From NCBI GenBank assembly GCA_965221765.1, contig OZ244911.1:1116001-1180000 (forward strand): a DNA stretch of 64,000 bases, read 5' to 3'. Positions 8,460 to 17,227 of the stretch are shown in pieces. The translations under genes and the position numbers were made by a program. The notes beneath the pieces were generated by a model that made no database searches, was not told where the DNA came from, and saw only the letters and a program-made list of their open reading frames with translations. The DNA is from Bin25 sp965221765. Its GTDB lineage: Bacteria > Bacteroidota > Bacteroidia > Flavobacteriales > Flavobacteriaceae. The number at the start of each line of letters is the position of its first letter. Position 1 is the stretch's first letter.

Positions 8460-9086
8460 CTAAGATTTAGAAGATTGGCGTATGTTTATTTCGTCACGAA
8501 TATGGGCAGCAATTTCGTATTTTTCTAGTTTCACTACATAATTCAATGCTTCATCTAATTCTTTTTCAGCTAACTCTTGAAGTATTCTAACTATCTCTTC
8601 CTTCGTTAAATTTTCGTCAATAATTATTTTTTTCCAATCAGTCTCTTTAGGGGACTCTTTGATGGTCAAATTAATTTTGATGTTTGTAGCTCCTGCATTT
8701 TTTAAGACGGATTTTGACGCATAGATAGGCGCTTTAAAACGGAGTGCTATCGCCACGGCATCAGATGTTCTAGCATCGATTACTTTTTCAGTTTTTCCTT
8801 GTTGGCAGTGTAGTGAAGCAAAAAACACACCTTCTTTTAAATCACTGATAACTACTTTATTGACTTTTATTTCAAAAGAATCAGAAAAAATTTTAAAAAG
8901 ATCATGAGAAAGAGGTCTTGGTGGCTTAATCTTTTTTTCTAAACTCAGTGCTATGGATTGAGCTTCGAATCCCCCAATGACCACGGGCATCTGTTTGTCG
9001 CCATCTTCTTCTGCTAAGATCATCAAAAAAGCAGAAGCTTGAAATTCACTGTAAACTCCCTCAACTACTAATTTGACTAAATCCAT
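8460..9086 (-). CDS. Bifunctional nuclease family protein (DUF151) with UvrB/UvrC motif
   Basis: This 208-aa protein starts with a DUF151 core: MPVVIGGFEAQSIALSLE, KPPRPLSHDLF and ARTSDAVAIALRFKAPIYAS. Members have been reported to have DNase/RNase activity. The C-terminal 45 residues form a helical UvrB/UvrC-type motif (EKELDEALNYVVKLEKYEIA), a combination typical of Bacteroidota. It stands alone between accessory blocks and its frame is clean. The role in the cell is uncertain. Confidence 0.85.
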   Translation of the reverse strand: MDLVKLVVEGVYSEFQASAFLMILAEEDGDKQMPVVIGGFEAQSIALSLEKKIKPPRPLSHDLFKIFSDSFEIKVNKVVISDLKEGVFFASLHCQQGKTEKVIDARTSDAVAIALRFKAPIYASKSVLKNAGATNIKINLTIKESPKETDWKKIIIDENLTKEEIVRILQELAEKELDEALNYVVKLEKYEIAAHIRDEINIRQSSKS

Positions 9087-9239
9087 AGAAACGTTTTAAA
9101 TGCAAAATAAAATTAATGGAAATTCAATTAAACTCATGAGTGAAAATCTAATAGAGTTATTTGCTTAATACGATGTAAATTTCTTCAGATTCATTTGAAT
9201 TGCTACTAGTTATAGAATTCACAACTTGCAAATAATTTT

Positions 9240-11165
9240 TTAAGATTTTAAAATTTCTGTAATTTGAATCGTGTCATTGTTAGGTCGATTTTCTATGTCC
9301 AATTCATCAATATCTATTGTGATAGGAAAATTTGTTGACAAACCAGCTAAAACACATGTACCAGTCGGAAGGATAGGCAGCGATTCGAATGATACCTTAT
9401 CTAAATATGAGGCAACTTTTTCAATGGACCTAATATCATTATTATTGACAAGTCTATGTAAAAAGAAGTTATGAAGTTGTGATGTAATCGTTTCGGTGAT
9501 ATCAGAGGGTCTTTGACTTGCTATGGTTAGAAACACTCCAAATTTTCTACCTTCTTTGATTATTTCTTCAAATAACTCAAGTCTATAATCTTTCCAAGCT
9601 TCGGTCTCCCTATGAGAGACTGAGGATAAAATATTGTGAGCTTCATCAATAATTATGTTTAAGAAATTTTTGAGTTTGTCATTATTTTTCTTGTTTTTTT
9701 CATAAAGCTGTTTACATATTAACATGGGTAGCATTTTTCTCAAACTAATAGAGACATTTTTAAATGAAATAATCTGAATGTTTTTTGATGATGAATTTTC
9801 ACATTCTCGAAATATGTTTTGAATCTCTTCAATTCGAGTCTCCATTCTTTTTATCAAAGGTGCGATATGTTCTTTATTTGAATAACCATAAAGAATTTCC
9901 TTGTAGTATTGGAATATTATTTTTAATCTAACACAATTTATTTTGGTGCTAAAATCGAATTTAAGATTTTGTATTTTACTTTCGATTGATGATATTTCTT
10001 CTAGGAGGTTGCTTGATATATTTGTTTTGTCATCGATGTTTTTTGTTGATCTAAAGCTCCCATAATTAAAACATATGTTTTCACCAATGTATTTGATTAT
10101 GTCAATAATTGTTTTATTTTTATCATCAAGAACCAAGTGCTCTATTTCTTTCAAAAAGTCAATAATGAATTTAGTTCCAAGGGTTTTATCATTTTTTTGA
10201 AGACTCTCTTTAATCATTGATTTTAATTTAGGAATAATAATATCATCATCCAAATTTGAATCCAAGGCTCTTTTTATAAAAGGTTTCTGAGTTTTTTCGG
10301 TCGCTTCTAAAACAATTGACCAAAAAGTAACGTCTTCTATTTGTTCCTTTTGAATTGGATAGGTGCTTTTGACATCAAAAGCATTCATGTCATTAGGCCT
10401 ATTAATACAGTCAGAAGTTCGTTCAGAGTTAAGTTCGTATAGGTCCTTGTATGATTTATTGATAATAATGTCCTTTCCTTTTTCCCTTTCAATGTATTCC
10501 CCATTGAAGTCAATAAAAATGAATTTCAAGTTATTGGGAATATCTTTAGATTCCGAGTTATCAATAAAGTGGGAAAACAGTTTGTTATATATTTTAGCTA
10601 GGGTATAAGATTTTCCGCTTCCAGTGTTTCCAAATATTCCTATGTGGCTAGCAAATAAGTTATTAATTCCTACTTCCATTGGAATACTGTCATCGTTGGT
10701 AATAGTCCCAATTTTTAGTTTCGGACCTGAATCAACTTCAAAATCATGTATCTTTTTGTACTCTTCCTTGTTGAGTATAAAACAATCATTGAAAACAAGA
10801 GGTAGTTCCTTGATCCCCTTGTTGAATTTTTTTTCCTCAATAAATCCCACTAGACTAACATCAAGAAAACGTTTGATTTTATTTTTGTCACTCGTGTAAT
10901 TCAGATTAGTATGATATTTATCTATGTCAGTAGATTCCCCTTCAATCTTACCTATTATCTTTGTGTACCCTTTCGTTATTTTGATATAACTATTAACGGC
11001 AACGTTTTTTAATAATTCCCCTTTATAAAGTAGATATGCGTTGTTTTTAGTCTTATCTACTTCCACTTTTACTTTTCTTCCAATTACTGAAGTGACCTTA
11101 CCAATCCAAAAAATCGAATCTTTTATCGCAATTTTTTCATTTGGATTCACCATTTTATGTGTCAA
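9240..11165 (-). CDS. herA: HerA-type ATPase of a SIR2-HerA (Nezha) defence pair
   Basis: This 641-aa FtsK/HerA-class hexameric translocase starts with a HAS-barrel-like beta domain (residues ~15-75). Walker A is in GIFGNTGSGKSYT (Lys185). A long alpha-helical insertion covers residues ~270-470. Walker B follows in FLNIIIDEAHNIL (about residue 505), then the arginine/sensor region FGVFLTIASQRPSDI and FFLHRLVNNND. It starts 4 bp after the SIR2 gene. SIR2 plus HerA is a known antiphage pair in which the assembled complex depletes NAD+ and may also cut DNA. Both frames are intact, so this looks like a working system. Confidence 0.88.
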   Translation of the reverse strand: MTHKMVNPNEKIAIKDSIFWIGKVTSVIGRKVKVEVDKTKNNAYLLYKGELLKNVAVNSYIKITKGYTKIIGKIEGESTDIDKYHTNLNYTSDKNKIKRFLDVSLVGFIEEKKFNKGIKELPLVFNDCFILNKEEYKKIHDFEVDSGPKLKIGTITNDDSIPMEVGINNLFASHIGIFGNTGSGKSYTLAKIYNKLFSHFIDNSESKDIPNNLKFIFIDFNGEYIEREKGKDIIINKSYKDLYELNSERTSDCINRPNDMNAFDVKSTYPIQKEQIEDVTFWSIVLEATEKTQKPFIKRALDSNLDDDIIIPKLKSMIKESLQKNDKTLGTKFIIDFLKEIEHLVLDDKNKTIIDIIKYIGENICFNYGSFRSTKNIDDKTNISSNLLEEISSIESKIQNLKFDFSTKINCVRLKIIFQYYKEILYGYSNKEHIAPLIKRMETRIEEIQNIFRECENSSSKNIQIISFKNVSISLRKMLPMLICKQLYEKNKKNNDKLKNFLNIIIDEAHNILSSVSHRETEAWKDYRLELFEEIIKEGRKFGVFLTIASQRPSDITETITSQLHNFFLHRLVNNNDIRSIEKVASYLDKVSFESLPILPTGTCVLAGLSTNFPITIDIDELDIENRPNNDTIQITEILKS

Positions 11166-11169
11166 TGCT

Positions 11170-12366
11170 CTATATGTTTTCCGATATCGGAATTAAAATA
11201 TCTTGATTAAAGTTCCCCAATGTGAATTTATCTTGGGGGCTTATCAGTTTTATACTTCTGTGATTATCGATAGAAATATCATCTCGTTTAAAATTTTCTT
11301 TAATGTCCAATCCGTCTTTTTCATAGCAAACAATGAACATCTTTAGGGTTGGATTTGATTTTATAGAACGAAGCGTTATTGATCTTATATGTTCATCAGC
11401 CATTGAATAACCAAGTGTAAAAAGTACGGTATCTTTTTTTTCTAACTCATTTGAATAAAATCTCAATAACTCAAAATAAGTTCTATCTAAAACTGTATCC
11501 ATAATCTTTTTCTTTGTAGGCATTACTATTTGTAAATTATTATAAAGCTCTAAAAGATTCGTTGAATTTTTATTATTTCTCAAGTAATTATCGCCTGCCT
11601 TGAATAAGTCATCGATTATCGAATCAGGATTTTTATCATAATCAATTTTAATACTATCGTTTTCTATATTCGATTTTATATCGCGTAAAATTTTTAAATC
11701 ACTCGAGAATACTATATTCTCATCTACTTTTTCCCAATTAACAGAGCCGTGTATTTTCAACAGATTGAAAACTGGGATTTCTGAGACATTGTCAAAATGA
11801 GGGCTTTTTTGATGAATGGTTTTTCTAAAATTACTTAAACTAAATTTTCTTTTAAATGCTCCACTAAAACCACCATTAAATTCAAAATCCAAGCTTTCTA
11901 GTACTTTTTCAAGAAAAATGTCAATATTAGTGGTGAAAAGGTTCACGTGTTTAGAAGCCAAATTGCTACGCCTCTCGTACAATATTGTGTTTAAACATTT
12001 TAAAAGGACTTTGTAATCAGAAAAAGTTTTGAAGAGTTTTCTTTTATTACAACATAATCCTTTCTTATTTAGTATACTTGATAAATCACATTGCCCACTT
12101 AATTTTAAAAGTTCAATATTACCAGACATTGCAGCATTAAAGTATGCATTGTATACATGTGTCTTTGCGAAATCATATTTTTCCTTATCCTTTTTTTCTA
12201 TAAAACCTTTTCTCTTATCTTCTAATACCGAATGGCATTTTTCAATAATACCAAGAGTATCAAAAAAAGGGGTAGACACTCCTGAACCTATCAAAAAATT
12301 CAAGTTGAATTCTTGAAATATAAGGCGGAGTTCTTTCTTTAGTTCTTCATTTGATTTATGAATCAT
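11170..12366 (-). CDS. SIR2-family NAD+ hydrolase of the SIR2-HerA defence pair
   Basis: This 398-aa protein begins with a divergent SIR2 Rossmann domain: NLNFLIGSGVSTPFFDTLG near residue 24, the inner NAD-site motif NLFTTNIDIFLEK, and the candidate catalytic His in NLLKIHGSVNWEK. The C-terminal part holds VLFTLGYSMADEHIRSI, usual in SIR2-like defence proteins. Such proteins hydrolyse NAD+ rather than deacetylate. It is the first gene of a two-gene operon with herA. Confidence 0.87.
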   Translation of the reverse strand: MIHKSNEELKKELRLIFQEFNLNFLIGSGVSTPFFDTLGIIEKCHSVLEDKRKGFIEKKDKEKYDFAKTHVYNAYFNAAMSGNIELLKLSGQCDLSSILNKKGLCCNKRKLFKTFSDYKVLLKCLNTILYERRSNLASKHVNLFTTNIDIFLEKVLESLDFEFNGGFSGAFKRKFSLSNFRKTIHQKSPHFDNVSEIPVFNLLKIHGSVNWEKVDENIVFSSDLKILRDIKSNIENDSIKIDYDKNPDSIIDDLFKAGDNYLRNNKNSTNLLELYNNLQIVMPTKKKIMDTVLDRTYFELLRFYSNELEKKDTVLFTLGYSMADEHIRSITLRSIKSNPTLKMFIVCYEKDGLDIKENFKRDDISIDNHRSIKLISPQDKFTLGNFNQDILIPISENI

Positions 12367-12620
12367 AACCAGCTTTTAATCTTAAAATGCTAAAATAAAA
12401 TAGGTGTGGATATATCTATTAAGTGCTCATAACAATCAAAAATAAATTGAGAATATTTAGTCGCTCTTTAAAAAGTCTAGATGTAATCTGTAGCCCTTTT
12501 CTATTGGGGATTATATACTTAAGTGCCAAAAGGCATACAATAATGAATTTTTATCTATCTAATACCCATAGCTATATTCATCTTGTTGTTTTTAAGAAGA
12601 CACATCCCTTTTTAGGGTTT

Positions 12621-12798
12621 TTATATTGAATAGAGATCTTGAGGGTACCGATCATTTTGATAAATGACTTGTCTGGCTTTTTGAATCCAACTTTTTTCGG
12701 AAGCTTCCCAAGTCTTTCCTCGAATAGGTTGGATTGTTTGTTGTCTTAATTGATGATCATATTCGTCGGGATATAATTCGATATAGAATAACAACAAT
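12621..12798 (-). pseudogene. Unidentified 3' gene fragment
   Basis: Immediately after the AbiEii stop a different frame stays open to TAA at 12621. It reads KLLLFYIELYPDEYDHQLRQ, then TWEASEKSWIQKARQVIYQN. Composition looks protein-coding and there is no start codon of its own. It may be the C-terminal end of the AbiEii-like protein displaced by a frameshift, or the tail of a separate lost gene. Confidence 0.35.
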
Positions 12799-13387
12799 TT
12801 AGTTCGTTGAGTCGGATACCCCTAAAAGGTTTTTCTCAAAAATAGAATCGTATTGAGGATAAGGGTATTGTTTCAATTTAGTTTCTAAATGAGCCATCAA
12901 ATCCATCAATGGTATTTGATCGGTGATATGATCTAGATCATAAAAATCTTTTTTATGAACACGGCCACCTAATGCAATCAATTTTTGAACACCAACATCT
13001 TTTAATGATAATAACGAGATATTGTTTTTCATTTCTAATGGATTTAATCGTTGAACATTATCAATAACATCTACTTTAATTTTCTTTCCATCCGATAGGG
13101 AATACATTAATTCACTACTTCCGAATTTTTCATTCGTTATTTTGAAAGCGATAATGATATTGTTTTGGATCAATTTTTGAAACGTCGATTAATTCTTCTC
13201 CGATTATGGCGTATCCTTTGTCACCAATGATTTGATTGGTAAACAAATCAATATCTACCGATACGCGATGTTCTAATCGTAAGGCGATATTCGTTCCGCC
13301 AGCCAAACCAAATCCGAATCTTTTTAAGGTTTCTAATCGTTGTAACGTTTCAATCGTTTCTTTTAATGCATTACTAACTGCTTTTAT
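12799..13387 (-). pseudogene. AbiEii-type nucleotidyltransferase toxin, frameshifted
   Basis: The 5' part (from about 13387) encodes the AbiEii nucleotidyltransferase core: FGLAGGTNIALRLEHR and VDIDLFTNQIIGD. Near 13175 the reading moves to another frame, QNNIIIAFKITNEKFGSSEL, and ends with RVHKKDFYDLDHITDQIPLM, the usual AbiEii C-terminal region. No plausible start codon is visible in the 5' frame, so the gene is also damaged there. AbiEii toxins transfer nucleotides to tRNA or other targets. The upstream partner is a DUF6922-like antitoxin gene, also broken. Confidence 0.7.
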
Positions 13388-13403
13388 TCAAAATGTGGTT
13401 TGA

Positions 13404-13894
13404 TTAGGATGGCATCAATCTTGAAAACAATGGTTTTTGATACCGTTGACAAACGGTCATTAATATATCATCAAAGAGGAATTCTCTTGTTTTTTCTAAG
13501 ACATCATAAATCGTTTCTAGAGAATAGTATTGTTCTAAAAGCAATATATTTTTTCAAAATCGATCGGATGACGAATGACTCTGGGAATGATGAGTTCTTT
13601 GGCTTCTAAGGTTAAATGATCAGTTCGATAATCCCAGATATGATGTTTTTCAAAAACATCATCATATTTAATTTGAGAAAGCCTTCGGTTTTTTTTCATT
13701 GATTTCATCTTCGATGGTGTTTTAAATACTTCAGATCGTTGTAAGCTATCGTTATCAACGTAATATGGCTGTTCATCATTGAGAATAGATGCCTTTCGAG
13801 ATGGTTTGACAGCAGGTAATGATTCCATTTTTACAAAATGAACTTGTTTGTTTAATTTTTTTCTGAGGTATCCCATAAAGTCATGAAATCCCAT
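13404..13894 (-). pseudogene. DUF6922-like antitoxin gene, frameshifted
   Basis: The first frame, starting at 13894, carries a low-complexity basic N-terminus and then HHIWDYRTDHLTLEAKELII, RVIRHPIDFEKI, stopping at TAG near 13535. The next frame continues it with LLEQYYSLETIYDVLEKTRE and ends in CQRYQKPLFSR. The joined text has the FWD..L...W..II.RVL.. plus YY....I..VL..SR layout I know from DUF6922 proteins encoded just before AbiEii toxins. Position and order support a toxin-antitoxin pair. The N-terminal 60 residues are atypical and may be an unrelated fusion or a wrong start. Confidence 0.55.
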
Positions 13895-13964
13895 TTTCCA
13901 AATTGATTTTAGCTAGTGGTTACGAAAGGATATAATTCCCTAAAAATAATAGCAGCTTTGAGTT

Positions 13965-14243
13965 TTAAATATATCCAAAGAATTTAGCTACTAATCCGCC
14001 TCCAATGATAATAACGCTTCCAACTCTGATGATCCACTTGATATTAGTGCTGTTATTATCGATTCTTTTATCCATAGAATTTAAATCCACACGCATTTTA
14101 TCAAACTTAGTTTCAAGTCCATCAATTCTCTTTTCAAGATGATTGAATTTGTCATCAAGATGCCCAAATTTACCGTCAATTTTATTGGATAGGAGCTCTA
14201 ATAAATCCTTGATATCCTGTATCTTCGCAACTTTGTTGCTCAT
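13965..14243 (-). CDS. Small coiled-coil protein with C-terminal membrane segment (paralogue)
   Basis: A 92-aa protein with a long coiled coil of LD/LE heptads (DGKFGHLDDKFNHLEKRIDG, LETKFDKMRVDLNSMDKRID) and a C-terminal hydrophobic helix (WIIRVGSVIIIGGGLVAKFF). The border NNSTNIKWIIRVGS resembles that of the 83-aa protein at 7918-8169. It lies upstream of the broken DUF6922/AbiEii pair on the same strand. Function unknown; a holin-accessory or membrane-tether role is only a structural analogy. Confidence 0.6.
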   Translation of the reverse strand: MSNKVAKIQDIKDLLELLSNKIDGKFGHLDDKFNHLEKRIDGLETKFDKMRVDLNSMDKRIDNNSTNIKWIIRVGSVIIIGGGLVAKFFGYI

Positions 14244-14637
14244 ACTATTTCGTTAGATTATCACCATCGTTAATGATTGCATCACTCCTTTTGGGTTTAT
14301 CCCAAAGTGTAATGATTCACGAATAGGATACAACTTTGACGAAGGTAACACATTTCAGACTATAAAATAGGGGGAAGCCCTTTTTACATGATGAGTCGAT
14401 GTCTATACAAGTTCAATCGCTGTATTCAATAATTCAAAAGAGGCTTCAATGATTGGCATGGAGCTCCAATTTTTAGGCCACGAACGAAGTGATATGGAGG
14501 CGAGTAAAATACACATTTAAAATTCAAAGCCACTATGGCTATCGAGGTGATTTGAGAACCTAGGACTTTAACAGAAAGGTCTGTTCACTATGAAGCTCCT
14601 TCGGTCATGATTTCCAAATGGAAGAGCATTAGATAGA
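14244..14637. other. Gene-poor stretch between accessory genes
   Basis: I find no open frame with protein-like composition, no tRNA and no strong terminator in these 394 bp. They separate the minus-strand microprotein gene from the plus-strand Fic pseudogene and probably hold both upstream regions. Confidence 0.4.
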
Positions 14638-15878
14638 ATGCCGAAATGGTTTGAGAACAAGACAAAAAATAAGAGAGACTTTATAGAAAACTTCATACTT
14701 ACGGAGACGAATGAGCCAAGTAACGATTTTATTTGGCTCGAAAAAACCCTTATATTTGAGCCAAATAGTAATCGAATGTTATATAATTGGGAATTAGATG
14801 ATTGGCCAGATTTTAAGTATGATCTTTCATCAATCAATTCCTTGATCTATCAATTTATTGAGTCAACGGGTCGGATTTCTGGAATGGTTGAAGGATTTTC
14901 GAAAAGGGATAAAATAGAAACGATCATCGATATGATGGTTAACGAGGCCATGAAAACATCAGAAATTGAAGATGAACATCTCCATGAGGATAGTGTAAGA
15001 AAATCAGTCATGAAAAATCTAGGCTTTGAAGTGGATGAAAAAAGTATAAGAGATGTTAGAGCCATAGGTATGGTTGAGGTCATGAATCAAGTTCGTAAAG
15101 ATTTTAATAAACGACTGACAAAACAAACCTTATTCAATTGGCATCAAGCAGTCATGAAGGGACAAGAAGGAGAGATGAAAGTTGGTTTTTGGCGAAAGAG
15201 TAAAATCTCGATGCAAATCATTTCAGGTCCCTAGTATAAACGAGTCATTCATTTTAAGGCCCCTCCATCTGTCAATGTGCCAAAAGAAATGGGACGCTTT
15301 ATCAAATGGTACAACGATTCGCGAAAAACAATGCATATCCCATTGGTTCGATCTGCAATGGCACATCTTTATTTTGAGTCGATTCATCCTTTTCAGGATG
15401 GAAACGGAAGAATTGGTCGTGCCCTTTCAGAAAAAGCGATTTCACAAGATATGGGCTATCCTGTATTGTTAAACCTATCCAAAACCATTCAAGAAAATAG
15501 AAAACAGTACTACGATTATCTCAAAAGAGCACAAAGAACAAACGAAATAACAGAATGGATGCACTATTTCATCGAGACCATTCACCTTTCTCAAATGGAA
15601 ACAAAACATAGCATTGAATTCACTTTAAAAAAACCAAATTTTTTGATTTGTGGAAAAATCAAATAAATAATCGGCAAACAAAAGTGATTAACAGAATATT
15701 CAAAGAAGGTCCAAAAGGATTTAAAGGAGGGATGAATATCAGAAAATATATTGGAATCACGAAAACTTCTAGAGCGGCGGCCAAGCGAGATTTACAAGAT
15801 TTGAATCGAAAAGGGATTCTGATGATGCAACGTGGCGGAAGAAGTAATCATTATCTTTTACAATTAGAACAAGATTAG
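14638..15878 (+). pseudogene. Fic-family protein (DUF4172 type), stop codon and frameshift
   Basis: The frame opens at 14638, but the conserved protein probably starts at the ATG at 14776 (MLYNWELDDWPDFKYDLSSI, the DUF4172 N-terminus). The inhibitory-helix motif TSEIEDEH follows. At 15232-15234 an in-frame TAG interrupts MQIISGP and YKRVIHFKAPPSVNVPKEMG. The catalytic Fic motif HPFQDGNGRIGR lies downstream of this stop. Near 15635 an A run (A7) shifts the frame; one extra A would join FTLKK to TKFFDLWKNQINNRQTKVIN and a winged-helix-like end stopping at 15878. Two independent lesions indicate inactivation. Fic enzymes AMPylate target proteins. Confidence 0.8.
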
Positions 15879-15925
15879 ACTTTATAGTGCCATTTTTAAA
15901 ATCATCAGTTAATTTATTGTTTGAG

Positions 15926-15955
15926 ATGACCATTCGAGCAAATTCGAATGGTCAT
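15926..15955. terminator. 12-bp perfect hairpin after the Fic pseudogene
   Basis: ATGACCATTCGA (926-937) and TCGAATGGTCAT (944-955) form a 12-bp stem with a 6-nt loop, 48 bp past the Fic stop. A T run is absent, so termination is a guess from position; a protein-binding palindrome is also possible. Confidence 0.4.
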
Positions 15956-16186
15956 GAAGAATCAACGAACAAACCACTTCAATGAAGTAGAAATCTTTGT
16001 GATTTTTTCATTTATAGAGTCTTCAATAGGAAGAATCATTGGATTGTAGTCGTTATGTGATTACTTGATTCAAATCAGTTAGATTTCGTGTGTCGATTGC
16101 CTCAGTTTATTTGTCCAATGAGATAAATATAACAAGGACTGCTGTTCTGTGGACTCGAATTGATTAATTTTGGGTGCTTTTTTATA

Positions 16187-17164
16187 ATGCGGACAATTCA
16201 ATTTAGAGAGGCCATTTGTGAGGCCATGACGGAAGAAATGCGAAGAGATGAAACAGTCTATTTGATGGGTGAAGAAGTGGCCGAATATAATGGGGCTTAT
16301 AAGGCATCCAAAGGAATGTTGGATGAATTCGGCCAGCGGAGAGTCATTGATACGCCTATTTCTGAAGCAGGATTTGCAGGAGTTGGTGTGGGATCTACCA
16401 TGACGGGAAATCGTCCCATTATTGAATTCATGACCTTTAATTTTGCTTTGGTTGGCATTGATCAAATCATCAATAATGCGGCTAAAATTCGTCAGATGTC
16501 GGGAGGTCAATTTCCTTGTCCCATCGTTTTTCGAGGACCAACGGCTTCAGCAGGGCAATTAGCAGCAACCCATTCGCAAGCTTTTGAAAGTTGGTATGCC
16601 AATTGTCCTGGACTCAAAGTCATTGTCCCTTCTAATCCCTATGATGCCAAAGGATTGCTTAAAAGCGCCATCCGAGATGATGATCCAGTGATCTTTATGG
16701 AATCGGAACAGATGTATGGTGACAAAGGAGAAGTTCCAGAGGGAGAATATCTGATTCCCATAGGCGTTGCTGATGTGGTTCGTCAAGGAAAAGATGTCAC
16801 GGTGGTGTCTTTTGGTAAAATTTTTAAAGAAGCTAAAAAAGCGGTGCAACAACTAGAAAAAGAGGGGATTGATTGTGAACTAATCGATTTACGAACGGTA
16901 AGACCACTAGATTATCAAACCATATTTGATTCAGTAAAAAAAACCAATCGGCTCGTCATATTAGAGGAGGCTTGGCCATTAGGGAACATATCAACTGAAA
17001 TCGCTTTTCAAGTTCAAAATCAATTGTTTGATTATTTGGATGCCCCCGTTGAAAAAATCAACACCGCTGACACTCCCGCTCCATTTTCTCCTGTTCTATT
17101 GGCTGAATGGTTGCCCAATAGCGAGGATGTCATGAAAGCCGTCAAAAAAGTAATGTACATCTAG
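16187..17164 (+). CDS. pdhB: Pyruvate dehydrogenase E1 component, beta subunit
   Basis: The transketolase-like beta subunit of the thiamine-dependent E1 enzyme decarboxylates pyruvate for acetyl-CoA. I place the start at 16187 (MRTIQFREAICEAMTEEMRR) because family members begin there; an upstream in-frame ATG at 16160 would add nine atypical residues. Motifs seen are LMGEEVAEYNGAYKASKGML, DTPISEAGFAGVGVGSTMTG, RGPTASAGQLAATHSQ and the C-terminal DLRTVRPLDYQTIFDSV, LEEAWPLGNISTEI. The alpha subunit is not adjacent, as is common in Bacteroidota. The frame is clean. Confidence 0.93.
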   Translation: MRTIQFREAICEAMTEEMRRDETVYLMGEEVAEYNGAYKASKGMLDEFGQRRVIDTPISEAGFAGVGVGSTMTGNRPIIEFMTFNFALVGIDQIINNAAKIRQMSGGQFPCPIVFRGPTASAGQLAATHSQAFESWYANCPGLKVIVPSNPYDAKGLLKSAIRDDDPVIFMESEQMYGDKGEVPEGEYLIPIGVADVVRQGKDVTVVSFGKIFKEAKKAVQQLEKEGIDCELIDLRTVRPLDYQTIFDSVKKTNRLVILEEAWPLGNISTEIAFQVQNQLFDYLDAPVEKINTADTPAPFSPVLLAEWLPNSEDVMKAVKKVMYI

Positions 17165-17227
17165 TCAGCCATTCTCAAAATGGCATAGAGAGTAAATTGG
17201 TATTTTTGGCTCACAAAACAAACCATC

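Noticed and set aside
12423..12629. 68-codon plus-strand frame between the SIR2 gene and the toxin remnant
   Set aside because: No family likeness, unusual composition, and it partly overlaps the coding-like minus-strand fragment.
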